From CAVYXZ01 sp963772595 (lineage in GTDB: Bacteria > Chloroflexota > Anaerolineae > Aggregatilineales > Phototrophicaceae), in contig CAVYXZ010000011.1 of the NCBI GenBank assembly GCA_963772595.1, positions 129,285 to 193,284 of the forward strand: 64,000 bases of DNA, read 5' to 3'. Positions 19,213 through 28,312 of the stretch are shown one piece after another. The notes under the pieces were generated by a model, which made no database searches, had not been told where the DNA came from, and saw only the letters and a program-made list of their open reading frames with translations. Position numbers and translations under genes: made by a program. Each line of letters opens with the position of its first letter. The stretch's first letter is position 1.

Positions 19213-20850
19213 ATGCACGCTGAGGCCCGCCCAATGACGCAATCCCGCGCACTGAGCAATCCGCAGATCGCCCGCGCCGTCCTGATCGTGCTGCTGGGCT
19301 TCCTCGCCAGTGGTGTCCTGGGCCTGCTGCGTACCGGAATTATCACCGCCACTTTCGGCGCTGGCATGGCGCTGGATGCCTTCTTCTGGGCGCAGCGATA
19401 CCCGGAACTGATCTTCACGCTGGTCGCCGGAGGGGCGCTTGGTTCCTCGTTCATCCCCGTCTTCTCGCGCTTCCGTGAAGCAGACGACGCGCAGGCATGG
19501 CGACTGGCAAGCGCGGTGATGACGGTCTCGTCGCTGGCGGCAGCGCTGCTGAGCCTGGCCGTGATCCTCTTCGCGTCGCAGATCGTGGAGTACGTGTTGG
19601 CCCCGTCCGCCCCGCCGGAAGTTCAGGCACTGACCAGCCATTTGATGCGTATCATGATGGTCACACCGACCATCTTCAGCGTCAGTGGTCTGATTATGGG
19701 CATCCTGCAAAGTTACCAGCGCTTTCTGCTGCCTGCGCTCGCCATTGCCATGAACCCGCTGGGCTATATCATCGGCGCGCTGTGGATCGCCCCGGCTCTG
19801 CCGCCAGACCTCGGAATCGCCCAGGTTGGTGCGGCCAATATCTACGGCCTGGCCTACGGCGCGGTGCTGAGCGCGCTGCTGCATCTCGTCGTGCAGCTTC
19901 CCGGCCTGGGACCGATCCGGGCGCGGCTGCGTTTCCTGCCGGACCTGCGCGCACCAGGGCTGCGCAGTGTACTGCTGCTGATGGGACCGCGCGTGCTGGG
20001 CCTGGCCGTCGTTCAGGTGAACTTTATCGTCAACGCGATCTTCACCTCCGGCATGGTCAGCGGCAGCAATTCCGCCCTCACGGTGGCTTTCACACTGATG
20101 TTTTTCGCCCTGGGAATCATCGGCCAGAGCGTCGGTTCAGCGGTCTTCCCCTCGCTTTCGGCCCTGGTAGCAGAACAAGATATTGAAGGGTATAAGGACC
20201 GTCTGACCGGGGCGCTGCGCAGTGTGCTGTTCCTGGCCTTCCCAGCAACGGTGGCGTTGATTCTGATGGGCGAGCCGCTGGTGCAGGTGCTGTTCCAGCG
20301 GGATCAGTGGACGCTCGAATATACACAGGCGGCGGCATGGGCGCTGACCTTCTACGCCACTGGCATCGCCGGATTTGCCCTGCTAGAGGTGCTGTCGCGG
20401 GCCTTCTATGCCCTGGAAGACACCTGGACACCGGTCAAGATCGGCATCGCCTCGATGCTCGCCAACATCATCCTGAGCATTATCTTCATTCGTGTGATTG
20501 GCGACCCGGCATCGCTGACGCGCGGCCCTTTTGCCGGGCTGGCGCTTGCGAACGCCCTGACGACCAATCTGGAAGCGCTGGTGCTGTGGGTGCTGCTGCG
20601 GCGGCGCATCGGCCCGATTCAAGACCAGCGGCTGCTGTTGGGCGCGGGCAAGGCGCTGCTGGCGGCGCTGTTAATGGGCATGGCGCTGGGCCTGCTGCGG
20701 GCCTTATGGAGCGATCAGGGGGCGCTGCTGCTGTTGATTGTGGGGGCGGGTCTGGGCGGCGCGGTATTCTTCGGAGTCAGTTTACTGTTGGGTCTGAATG
20801 AGGCGCGCGCGGTCCCGGCTATGCTGCTGCGGCGTGTGCGGCGGTCCTAA
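19213..20850 (+). CDS. murJ: lipid II flippase MurJ (MviN)
   Basis: MurJ moves lipid-linked peptidoglycan precursor across the cytoplasmic membrane. The 545-residue protein shows about 14 hydrophobic segments and the MOP-superfamily start: SGVLGLLRTGIITATFGAGMALDAFFWAQRYPELIFTLVAGGALGSSFIPVF, with the conserved Arg residues of the central cavity. The C-terminal half has GEPLVQVLFQRDQW and the paired ALEDTWTPVKIGI. An ATG at 19234 has GAGG nine bases before it and may be the real start. It stands alone, with no mur genes around it. A member of this family suggests the organism makes at least some peptidoglycan-type polymer. Confidence 0.9.
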   Translation: MHAEARPMTQSRALSNPQIARAVLIVLLGFLASGVLGLLRTGIITATFGAGMALDAFFWAQRYPELIFTLVAGGALGSSFIPVFSRFREADDAQAWRLASAVMTVSSLAAALLSLAVILFASQIVEYVLAPSAPPEVQALTSHLMRIMMVTPTIFSVSGLIMGILQSYQRFLLPALAIAMNPLGYIIGALWIAPALPPDLGIAQVGAANIYGLAYGAVLSALLHLVVQLPGLGPIRARLRFLPDLRAPGLRSVLLLMGPRVLGLAVVQVNFIVNAIFTSGMVSGSNSALTVAFTLMFFALGIIGQSVGSAVFPSLSALVAEQDIEGYKDRLTGALRSVLFLAFPATVALILMGEPLVQVLFQRDQWTLEYTQAAAWALTFYATGIAGFALLEVLSRAFYALEDTWTPVKIGIASMLANIILSIIFIRVIGDPASLTRGPFAGLALANALTTNLEALVLWVLLRRRIGPIQDQRLLLGAGKALLAALLMGMALGLLRALWSDQGALLLLIVGAGLGGAVFFGVSLLLGLNEARAVPAMLLRRVRRS

Positions 20851-20922
20851 GCTACCGCAAAGCCAACACTTCCATTATACTAAAAATGAGGATGCCTTCG
20901 ACCAGCCAACTGGATACGGCCC

Positions 20923-21741
20923 ATGCCTCCCGTATGCTATCATTTTCAACTTGGCGATTTTCGCTGTATCGCCATTAACGAACGTGACCGCGAAACCCCG
21001 GCGGACGCCATGTTCGGCAATATCCCGGCGGATGAACGCGCCCAGGTGCTGGCGGAGTTCGGCTTGCTGGGGCGCGGCATGATCCCCGACGCCTTTAACG
21101 TGCTGTATATCGACACCGGCCAGGATAAAATCCTGATCGATACCGGGCGCGGCCAGGGCGATCTCTACGCCGGGCTGGCGGCGGAAGGCATCGCGCGCGA
21201 GGCGATCAGCAAGATTTACATCACACATGGGCACGGCGACCATATCGGCGGCCTGCTCGACGCTGAGAACACGATTGCGTTCCCCAATGCTGACTACTTC
21301 ATCGGCCAGGTCGAATGGGATTACTGGCTGCGTCACCCCGATCTGGAGAACCGCGTCGTCAGGGCCTGGGCGGATTTGCGCGAGACCCTGCCAACCGCGC
21401 GTATCACATTTATGGACACGGACGAGCAGGAAGTCCTGCCTGGATTCTGCCCGGTGTTCCTGCCGGGTCACACACCGGGGATGATGGGCCTGTTGATCGA
21501 ATCCGGCGGCGAGCGGATGCTGCACGTGGCCGATGTGGCCCATCACCCGCTGCAATGCGCTCACCCTGACTATGGCGTGAGCTTCGACATCAACCCCCTC
21601 AAAGCACGTGAGACGCGCTGGGTAATCTGGGACCGGGCCGAGCGGGAGAACCTGCTGGTGATGGCTTATCATTTCCGCAATGCTGGGCGCGGCCATATTG
21701 TAGCGAAGGATGATACCTGGACATGGGAGCCTGTTGAATGA
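20923..21741 (+). CDS. metallo-beta-lactamase fold hydrolase, copy 1
   Basis: A 272-residue MBL-fold protein of the type that includes lactonases and quorum-quenching enzymes. ITHGHGDHIGG supplies the HxHxDH zinc site, LPGHTPGM the next His, LHVADVAH the bridging Asp, and MAYHF near the end the last His. VLYIDTGQDKILIDTGRG is the usual opening. Its stop overlaps the start of the next gene as ATGA, and that gene is a paralogue, so the two form a tandem, translationally coupled pair. A lactone or ester substrate is likely but unproven. Confidence 0.85.
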   Translation: MPPVCYHFQLGDFRCIAINERDRETPADAMFGNIPADERAQVLAEFGLLGRGMIPDAFNVLYIDTGQDKILIDTGRGQGDLYAGLAAEGIAREAISKIYITHGHGDHIGGLLDAENTIAFPNADYFIGQVEWDYWLRHPDLENRVVRAWADLRETLPTARITFMDTDEQEVLPGFCPVFLPGHTPGMMGLLIESGGERMLHVADVAHHPLQCAHPDYGVSFDINPLKARETRWVIWDRAERENLLVMAYHFRNAGRGHIVAKDDTWTWEPVE

Positions 21742-22569
21742 CAGAGATATTTCATTTTGAACTGGGCGAGTTTCACTGCACGGTCATCAATGACGGTTAT
21801 ATTGATACGCTGGATACGACAGTCTGCTTCGAGGGCGCGGAAGAGGACGCCCTGCGCGCAGCGTTGACGGATTATGGCCTGTCTTACGAGGGCAAGCTGG
21901 TCATCCCGGTCAACGTACTCTACATTGATACCGGCAGCCATAAGGTGCTGATCGACAACGGCGGCGGACTGGCGGAAACCGAGCCGCAGCTCGGCCTGCT
22001 CTTCGAGGCGCTGGAAGCCGAAGACATCAGCCGGGATGCAATCGACACGGTCATCCTCTCGCACGGGCACTGGGATCACGTGGGCGGCAACACCCTGGCC
22101 GATGGCGCGCTGGCCTTCCCCAACGCGCGCTATGTCATGGTCGGCAAAGAGTATGATTACTGGATGGCCCAGGACGAAGCCAGCGTAAGCCCAATCGTCT
22201 CCAGGAACCTCCAGGCGATTGAAATCCGTCGTGGACCGTATCGAGCCAGAAGCGGTGATCGTGCCGGGAATTCAGGCGGTCCCGGCCTGGGGTCATACCA
22301 TCTATCACAGCGCCTTCCGGGTCAGTTCAGGCGGCGAGACGCTCTACTGCCTGATGGACCTGGTGGATCACATGATCCACTTCGAGCATGTCGAATGGCA
22401 CGCCAACTGGGATCTGGAACCGGCCAACACGATCAAGGCGCGGCGCGAAATCTTCGCCCGTGCGGCCAGCGAAAACGCGCTGGTGCATGGCGCGCACCTG
22501 CCTTTCCCCGGCCTGGGCTACCTCAGCCAGGAAGGCGGCGGTTGGCGTTTTCAGGCGCTTGGGAATTAG
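21738..22569 (+). CDS. metallo-beta-lactamase fold hydrolase, copy 2, one frameshift
   Basis: A paralogue of the preceding protein, about 277 residues after joining frames near 22215-22225 (LQAIE runs into SVVDRIEPEAVIVPG). The zinc motif reads LSHGHWDHVGG, PAWGHTIYH replaces the usual PGHTPG, LMDLVDH holds the bridging Asp, and VHGAHLPFPGLG the terminal His. The start sits in an ATGA overlap with copy 1. The two copies are only moderately similar, so this is an old duplication and not a recent repeat. Confidence 0.8.
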
Positions 22570-22622
22570 GGATATATCCCAAGCTTATCCCAAATTTGGG
22601 ATATATTTGGATAATTTGGGAT
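22569..22622. repeat. cluster of perfect palindromes
   Basis: GGGATATATCCC (22569-22580) overlaps the stop of the preceding gene, and ATCCCAAATTTGGGAT (22587-22602) follows. A partial third unit, TTTGGATAATTTGGGAT, lies at 22606-22622. The same GGGAT/ATCCC half-sites are used throughout, so this could be a multi-site operator or a structured 3' end. No U-tract follows. Confidence 0.55.
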
Positions 22623-22773
22623 TCATTAAGCCTTTGTTAAATTAAATCTCAGGCCATCGCCAGGGCTTTTGCGTCCCTCTGCCTCAGCATATCACGCAGT
22701 TCAAGCTGAAACGTAGCGGCATCTAAACACGTAATATAGGGTAGACTATGCTTGCAATAATATGAGGTCCGTT

Positions 22774-23550
22774 ATGCGAGTCACCTGCCCCCACTGCGGC
22801 GAAGTGATCCCTTCAGCCAACATCAACATTCAACGTATGACGGCGGTCTGCCCCGCCTGTGATAATGTCTTCCAGTTCGAAGCGCCTGCCGCGAAGACCA
22901 AACGGCGTAAGGTCAAGCAGCCGGAACAGCTGGACCTGCGTGAGACAGAAGATCGACTGCACCTGGCGTTTCGCACTAACTTTAGATTGGACCAGCACGA
23001 GGCATTTCGTTCGAGCATGGTCATGAGCCTCGTCTTCACCTTCATCACCCTGATGATGATCGGCGCGTTCTCCACCAAGGAAGATGTGCCGCTTATCATG
23101 CCGGGCGTTTTCGTGCTGATCACAGCAGCGATGTATTACTGGACCGCGCTGATCGCCTACAACAAAACTCACATCGACGTTGACCACGAGCGGATCAAAG
23201 TTACCCGCCAGCCGCTCCCCAGTCCGTTCAATCAGATCACCGAGTATGATCTCGCTGGCATAGCGGCGATTCGCTATGAGGAAACGCCAGCCTCCAGAAA
23301 AGCAGGTTACGACACACCGCGCTACCGTGTCTGGGCGGATATGGGCGACGGTGGTCGCAAGATTATCCTGAACGATCTGATTGAAGAATACGCATTGTTC
23401 GTCGTGCAGGTGCTGAACGAACGGCTCAGCCAGGAAGCGGGCGACGAGCATCTGTCGCATCACCTGGACGACGCGGGCGAAGCTCTCGATGAACACGAAG
23501 CCAATAAATCCATTGCATTGCACAGCAATGACCTGAAAGCCGGTCAGTAA
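22774..23550 (+). CDS. zinc-ribbon membrane protein
   Basis: About 258 residues. The N-terminus has a CPHC...CPAC zinc ribbon (MRVTCPHCGEVIPSANINIQ, then MTAVCPACDN), of the kind common on bacterial membrane proteins. A basic linker follows, then two membrane segments (about residues 83-102 and 109-127), then a soluble beta-rich domain containing HERIKVTRQPLPSP, and an acidic tail. GAGG six bases upstream supports 22774 over the in-frame ATG at 22762. The function is unknown; the zinc ribbon suggests binding of a protein or nucleic acid on the inner face. Confidence 0.68.
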   Translation: MRVTCPHCGEVIPSANINIQRMTAVCPACDNVFQFEAPAAKTKRRKVKQPEQLDLRETEDRLHLAFRTNFRLDQHEAFRSSMVMSLVFTFITLMMIGAFSTKEDVPLIMPGVFVLITAAMYYWTALIAYNKTHIDVDHERIKVTRQPLPSPFNQITEYDLAGIAAIRYEETPASRKAGYDTPRYRVWADMGDGGRKIILNDLIEEYALFVVQVLNERLSQEAGDEHLSHHLDDAGEALDEHEANKSIALHSNDLKAGQ

Positions 23551-23567
23551 AATGATCCAAACCAGGG

Positions 23568-23783
23568 CTAATCCAGCGGCTCGACCTCCCCTGCATCGTT
23601 CAGTTCCTTAACGCGCAGTTCGGCCTTATCCAACAGGCCCTGGCAGTGATCGGAGAGCTGGCGTCCGCGCTCGAAGTGGGCCAGCAACTCCTCCAGCGGC
23701 AGGTCGCCCTGCTCAAGCTGCTGGATGATGCTTTCCAGTTCCGCATAGGCGGCTTCAAAAGAGAGTTCGTTTATATCGCTCAT
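23568..23783 (-). CDS. xseB: exodeoxyribonuclease VII small subunit
   Basis: XseB is the small subunit of exonuclease VII, which degrades single-stranded DNA to oligonucleotides from either end. The 71-residue protein matches the family over its full length: LSFEAAYAELESIIQQLEQGDLPLEELLAHFERGRQL. Its start lies 29 bases inside the 3' end of xseA, so the two subunits are coupled in translation, as is common for this pair. Confidence 0.93.
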   Translation of the reverse strand: MSDINELSFEAAYAELESIIQQLEQGDLPLEELLAHFERGRQLSDHCQGLLDKAELRVKELNDAGEVEPLD

Positions 23784-24979
23784 GGGTCTCCTTGTCTTCT
23801 ACACGCGCCGCGATCTCGCCGTCGTGCAGGCGAATGCGCAGGCCGTCGCCAGGCCGGGCTGCATCCACACTGCGCAGGGCCTCGCCGCTGTCTTCATGCA
23901 CCACAATGGCATAGCCCCGCGCCAGAATCGACTCTGGATTGGCCGCGTTGAGGGCCGCGCTGCGGCTGTCGAGACGTTCGCGCAGGCTGGCGATCTGCTG
24001 AAGCTGACGGCGCTGGAGCCGTTCGCTCCAATCGTCGAGGCGCTGGCGCAGGTTGGCGATCTGCCGCTCTGGTGAGAGATGCCCCAGCGAACGCCGGGCC
24101 GCTTGAAGGTCATCCTGGTGACTGCTGATGGTGCCTTCCATCAGCGAGGCCATCACCTGATCGGCATAACGCAGGCTGATCTGGAGGTCGGCTATATCGG
24201 GCACAGCCAGTTCCGCCGCTGCGGATGGGGTCGGCGCGCGTAGATCAGACACAAAATCAACCATCGTGAAATCGGTCTCATGACCGACCCCGGAGATGAC
24301 CGGCACCGGACTGGCGGCGACAGCCCGCGCCACGCGCTCATCGTTGAAGGCCCACAAGTCCTCGATGCTGCCACCGCCACGCACCATCAAGATCAGCGGG
24401 ACATCGGTGTGCTGGTGCAGGCGTTCAAGCGCGGCGACGATCTGCGGCGGCGCAGTATCACCCTGGACCGGCGTGCGACTCAGGATCAGTTCAGCCAGCG
24501 GGAAACGGCGGCGCAGGACGTTCTGCACATCCTGAAAGGCGGCGGCATCGGCGGAGGTGACAATGCCGATCTTCAGCGGGAAGGCGGGCAGCGGGCGCTT
24601 GCGGGCGGCATCGAACAGGCCCTCGGCCTCCAGCTGCGCCTTCAACTGCTCGAAGCGGGCATAGAGATCGCCCACGCCGACAGGGCGCATCCATTCGGCG
24701 ATCAACTGGTATTCGCCGCGCGGCTCGTAAACCTCGACCCGCCCCCAGGCCTGCACCGAGTCGCCTTCCTGGGGCACAAAGCTCTGCTGCGCCACCCGCG
24801 AGCGCCACATAGCGCATTTCAACTGCGAGTCCCGGTCCTTCAGGGTGAAGTACCAGTGACCGGAGGCAGCCTGGCGCATGTTCGAGACCTCGCCGCGTCA
24901 CGCCCAGGTCTTGCAGGTTATCATCATAGCTAAACAGCTCACTGATATAGTGGCTGAGTTCAGCGACCGTATAGTTCAT
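23755..24979 (-). CDS. xseA: exodeoxyribonuclease VII large subunit, one frameshift
   Basis: The catalytic subunit of exonuclease VII, about 408 residues when the two frames are joined near 24895. The N-terminal OB-fold (MNYTVAELSHYISELFSYDD, then the SNMRQAASGHWYFTLKD motif) binds single-stranded DNA. The core has PLKIGIVTSADAAAFQDVQNVLRRRFP and MVRGGGSIEDLWAFNDE, and a long coiled coil follows before ESILARGYAIV. The break lies at GTGACGCGGCGAGGTC, where one base is missing between GVT and GEVSNM. The start at 24979 is set by homology at the N-terminus. It overlaps xseB by 29 bases. Confidence 0.92.
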
Positions 24980-25058
24980 CAGCTTTAACCGTTTCGTTCC
25001 TGTCCTGAACATTATACAATTGGGCAGCACAATCTGTACACGAAGGGGCTACCTCGAC

Positions 25059-25358
25059 ATGGCGTACCTGACCAAAGAAGAGCGCGCGACACTCGAAAGC
25101 GAACTCAAACAGATGAATTTCCGGCAGGCGCACGGCAAGCTGCAAGGCATGGATCATAAAGGCCGCCTGGCTTACTACCGCAACGCACAGAAAACGCATA
25201 AGTGGATGACCAGGCACATCCTGACCAGCCTGGGCACCCAGGTCACGCTGGTGGAGTCCAACAGCTTCCGCGAAAACCCGGACAAACAGAATCGGGTCCA
25301 TAACGAGTACAACCTGATCGACGTCATTGTCGAACCGACCCCCGATAACCGGCTGTAG
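25059..25358 (+). CDS. conserved small protein of unknown function
   Basis: A 99-residue basic soluble protein I do not recognise. It has a heptad-like helical start (LTKEERATLESELKQMNFRQAHGKLQ), then RLAYYRNAQKTHKWMTRHILTSLGTQVTLVES and a polar tail. ATG at 25059 follows GAAGGGG. It is divergent from xseA and sits 10 bases ahead of bioY, so it may share the bioY transcript. Confidence 0.6.
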   Translation: MAYLTKEERATLESELKQMNFRQAHGKLQGMDHKGRLAYYRNAQKTHKWMTRHILTSLGTQVTLVESNSFRENPDKQNRVHNEYNLIDVIVEPTPDNRL

Positions 25359-25368
25359 GGGACCTGTC

Positions 25369-25926
25369 ATGCTGCGTACTTTACCCCAAACTCGTGACTG
25401 GAGCCTGAACCGCCGCTTGCTGGCGATTCTGGCCTTCACCGCCCTGACGGCCCTCTGCGCACAAATTCGCGTGCAGATCAGCGAAGTCCCCTTCACCATG
25501 CAGGTCTTCGCCGTGCTTCTCTCCGCAATGGTCCTGGGCGCACGCGATGGTGCCCTGAGCCAGATCCTTTACCTGGGCCTGATGGCCGCCAACCTGCCGG
25601 TCGCCTCCAACGGGCTTGGCGCGGCGGCGCTGCAAGGCGTCACGGCGGGCTATCTGGTCGGCTTCGTCCCGGCAGGATTCGTCACCGGCTGGCTGGTCGA
25701 ACATGGCGCGCACCGGACCTGGCAGCGCTGGTTGGCCGGGCTGGTCGGCGTGGCGATCATTTATGCCTTTGGCGTACCGGTCCTCAAAGCCGCCACTGGC
25801 ATGAGCTGGGCTGATGCCTGGGCCGCCGGAGCCGGGATCTTCGTGCTGGTGGACCTCGCCAAATCGGCGCTGGCCGCCTCGCTGAGCGAAGGCAGCCGGG
25901 CACTCCTGGAACGACGTGTCTCCTGA
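25369..25926 (+). CDS. bioY: biotin transporter BioY (ECF S component)
   Basis: BioY is the substrate-binding membrane subunit of the ECF-type biotin importer. It can work with the shared EcfA-EcfT module or alone. The 185-residue protein has six hydrophobic segments and the family pattern AQIRVQISEVPFTMQVFAVLLSAMVLGARDGALSQILYL, followed by GVTAGYLVGFVPAGFVTGWL. GGGGA before 25369 sets the start. No ecfA/ecfT genes are beside it, so it uses a distant energising module or acts alone. The organism probably scavenges biotin. Confidence 0.92.
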   Translation: MLRTLPQTRDWSLNRRLLAILAFTALTALCAQIRVQISEVPFTMQVFAVLLSAMVLGARDGALSQILYLGLMAANLPVASNGLGAAALQGVTAGYLVGFVPAGFVTGWLVEHGAHRTWQRWLAGLVGVAIIYAFGVPVLKAATGMSWADAWAAGAGIFVLVDLAKSALAASLSEGSRALLERRVS

Positions 25927-25978
25927 TTTGAGGTCTTGTGCGTAGGGGGTTCGCCTACCACGCTTCGCTCAAAACACA

Positions 25979-26527
25979 TCAATCAGAAGCCGGGCTGTTT
26001 CGAGACGATGCCTCTGCAATCCGCGCGTTGAGAAACGGTGAAAAGTGCGGGTGGTAGCGCTGCTGAAGCTCCGGCAGCCGCCAGTCCTCGCCTGTGATTC
26101 GATGCCTGCACAGCGGGGAGCCGCAGCGGCAGGGCAGATCCAGCACCCAATCCGGTTGCGCGCTGAAGAGCGCGTAATCGACCGTCACTTCCTCGCCTGG
26201 CAGGATGTCATGCCGAGCCACCAGCGTCACCTCGTCCGCCATCCACAGATTGCTGTCACACGCATGATTGAGCGAACCGTTGGTCGCGCGCGGGTCCGGG
26301 GACTGGTCTACCAGGTGCAGATCCTCGCCGATCTGCACCGCATCCCACTGCGCGGCAGTCGCCATGAAGGCGCGAAATTCGGCTTCGGTCATCACAGTGC
26401 CGCCGAGCACGACTACGACTTCGCCTTCACCGATCAATTCGCGCGCGAATCCGCCCCGGCCCTCGATCCCGGACCGCCGCACTTCGAGGCGCGAATCGGC
26501 CCAGGAACGCTCACGGTAGGTCCTCAC
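25979..26527 (-). CDS. SET-domain protein-lysine methyltransferase
   Basis: A 182-residue protein made almost entirely of a SET domain. GIEGRGGFARELIGEGEVV is the SET-N strand, LNHACDSNLWM is the NHxCxPN-type motif, PGEEVTVDYALF holds the catalytic Tyr, and LPCRCGSPLCRHRITG is a post-SET zinc-like Cys cluster. Such domains transfer methyl from S-adenosylmethionine to lysine, mostly in eukaryotes. The bacterial target is unknown. It begins with GTG one base after the fabI stop (TAACGTG), so it is translated with fabI, an unusual pairing. Confidence 0.85.
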   Translation of the reverse strand: MRTYRERSWADSRLEVRRSGIEGRGGFARELIGEGEVVVVLGGTVMTEAEFRAFMATAAQWDAVQIGEDLHLVDQSPDPRATNGSLNHACDSNLWMADEVTLVARHDILPGEEVTVDYALFSAQPDWVLDLPCRCGSPLCRHRITGEDWRLPELQQRYHPHFSPFLNARIAEASSRNSPASD

Positions 26528-26528
26528 G

Positions 26529-27329
26529 TTATTGCAGGTCGGCCAGGTCTTCTTCGGTGGCGGTCAGGCCCAGGATATTGTAGCCCGCGTCCACGTGCAG
26601 AATCTCGCCGGTAATCACGCTGCCCAGGTCCGAGGCCAGCAGCAGTGCGGCATTGCCCACGTCTTCCTGCGAGACCAGACGGCGCAGCGGCGCGGCTTTC
26701 TCCGAATATTTCAACATGGTGCGGATGCCGGGCACACCCGCCGCAGCCAGAGTCTTGATTGGCCCGGCGCTGATGGCGTTGACGCGGATGCCTTTGGGGC
26801 CGAGATCGTTGGCGAGGTAGCGCGTGATCGTTTCCAGCGCGGCTTTCGCCACTGCCATGACGTGATATTTGGGCATGACTTTCTCGGCGGCGAAATAAGT
26901 CAGGCTCATGATGCTGCCGCCATCGCTCATCAGTGGTTCGGCGCGCTTCGCCATTGCAATCAGGCTGAAAGCGCTGATGTCCAGCGCCATCTTGAAGCCC
27001 TCGCGCGAAATATCGACAAAGCGCCCGCCCAGGTCCTCGCGGTTAGCGAAGGCGATGCTGTGGACCATACAGTCGATGCGGCCATATTTCGCTTTAATCT
27101 TCTCAAAGACAGCGTCCAGTTGATCGTCCTGGCTCACGTCACAGAGTTCGACGAAATCGCAGCCGATGGAGTCGGCCAGCGGCATCACCCGCTTTTCCAG
27201 CACTTCAGCGCCGTAGCTGAGAGCGATGGTTGCCCCTTCGTCGTGGAGCTTCTGCGTGATGCCCCAGGCGATTGAATTCTTGTTGGCGACGCCGAACACG
27301 ACGACGACTTTGCCGTCCATTAAACCCAT
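26529..27329 (-). CDS. fabI: enoyl-[acyl-carrier-protein] reductase (NADH)
   Basis: FabI reduces trans-2-enoyl-ACP in the last step of each fatty-acid elongation round. The 266-residue SDR-type protein has the diverged Rossmann motif VVVFGVANKNSIAWGI. The catalytic Tyr and Lys lie in KYHVMAVAKAALE (Y-x6-K), which separates FabI from ordinary SDR enzymes. INSIDE-type features ISAGPIKTLAA and GEILHVDAGYNILG close it. GGGGAGAG before 27329 sets the start. A SET-domain gene follows at once. This class is the triclosan and isoniazid target type. Confidence 0.94.
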   Translation of the reverse strand: MGLMDGKVVVVFGVANKNSIAWGITQKLHDEGATIALSYGAEVLEKRVMPLADSIGCDFVELCDVSQDDQLDAVFEKIKAKYGRIDCMVHSIAFANREDLGGRFVDISREGFKMALDISAFSLIAMAKRAEPLMSDGGSIMSLTYFAAEKVMPKYHVMAVAKAALETITRYLANDLGPKGIRVNAISAGPIKTLAAAGVPGIRTMLKYSEKAAPLRRLVSQEDVGNAALLLASDLGSVITGEILHVDAGYNILGLTATEEDLADLQ

Positions 27330-27330
27330 A

Positions 27331-27380
27331 AGACTCTCCCCTGGCATGTGTATAGTTTATTCAGCTAGTTTAACACGGCG
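27331..27380. repeat. fabI upstream segment, copy A of a duplicated leader
   Basis: This segment, holding the fabI ribosome site and upstream region, is partly repeated at 28251-28299. Both begin AGACTCTCCC on the plus strand and share TGTG, AGTTTAT, CAGC(T/C)AGT and ACACG in the same order with two short gaps. Confidence 0.55.
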
Positions 27381-27403
27381 CGAAAGGAAAGGTTATGGCG
27401 CGA

Positions 27404-28162
27404 TTAGCCGCTCACATCCGCCAGCAGGTCCGTCAAGGCGCTGTTCAACACAGCGTAACCCGCCGCACTCAGATGCAGCGAGTCCACACGATAGTCATCG
27501 CGCAGCAGGCCCTGATCGTTCACCAGCAGCGCATAAGTATCGAAAACGAGGACCTTCTCCGCTGCTTGAGCGCGAATAAAGCGGTTCACCTCGTTAACCG
27601 CCGCCGCAATATCATCCGACCACACGAAACGCCGCATCAGCGAAGGCTCGCCTACGGGAAAGATCGTCGTCAGAATCACGGTCGCCTTGATGTCCAGCGA
27701 CGCTTCGACCACAGCCGCGATGTTGTCCTCACAATCGGCCACGATCTTATCGCGCCGCTCCGGGAAGATGGGAATCGACACCAGGTCATTGACACAGACC
27801 TGAAGCAGAATCATGTCAGGGGCGAGCGGACGCACATGGCGATCAAAGCGCAGCAACACCTGGCTGGACATCTGTCCGGCGATCCCTCGATTGATAAACT
27901 GAAAGCGGTCCAGGCCCTCCGGCGCGGGCCAGAATTGAGCACGGGAATCGCCGTAAAAGACGATGGTGATCCGCTCAGGGTCCGTCAGGTCACGCTGATC
28001 CGCATCGACGGGATAGGTCCCCAGGCCCAGCGGGTCCAGCCGCACATCATCCACGAGGCCATAATACTGCCGGACCACGCGATAGAGATACATGTTCAGA
28101 CCTGCCGAGATCACCAGGGCAATCAGCAGGACAAGGCCGACGACGACAAGGATGCGTTTCAA
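27404..28162 (-). CDS. membrane-anchored SGNH/GDSL-type hydrolase
   Basis: A 252-residue protein with one N-terminal membrane segment (RILVVVGLVLLIALVISAGL) and an extracytoplasmic SGNH domain. All four blocks are present: FYGDSRAQF (Ser, block I), NRGIAGQMSS (Gly, block II), LQVCVNDLVS (Asn, block III) and DSLHLSAAGY (Asp and His, block V). Such enzymes remove acyl or acetyl groups from lipids, glycans or peptidoglycan. The start codon is TTG. It follows a stretch that repeats the fabI leader. The substrate is unknown. Confidence 0.85.
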   Translation of the reverse strand: MKRILVVVGLVLLIALVISAGLNMYLYRVVRQYYGLVDDVRLDPLGLGTYPVDADQRDLTDPERITIVFYGDSRAQFWPAPEGLDRFQFINRGIAGQMSSQVLLRFDRHVRPLAPDMILLQVCVNDLVSIPIFPERRDKIVADCEDNIAAVVEASLDIKATVILTTIFPVGEPSLMRRFVWSDDIAAAVNEVNRFIRAQAAEKVLVFDTYALLVNDQGLLRDDYRVDSLHLSAAGYAVLNSALTDLLADVSG

Positions 28163-28250
28163 TGGAATGACACGACCAGCGCGGCAGCGCGATCAACTGC
28201 CACATCACATAATTCATGTGCGAAATCCCTGGCAATGTCGAAGATCAAGA

Positions 28251-28299
28251 AGACTCTCCCTTCATTGTGTGAGTTTATCCAGCCAGTCTGACACGAAGA
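28251..28299. repeat. duplicated fabI-type leader, copy B
   Basis: A diverged copy of the fabI upstream region at 27331-27380, in the same orientation. On the minus strand the following 90 bases up to the TTG start of the SGNH gene read VFLIFDIARDFAHELCDVAV-like residues. These could be a worn Rossmann-type 5' remnant, suggesting that a piece of a fabI-like gene was duplicated. Confidence 0.5.
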
Positions 28300-28312
28300 T
28301 CGGAGGCACCCT

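Noticed and set aside
26532..27275. A 247-codon plus-strand frame
   Set aside because: It is antisense to fabI, which is complete.
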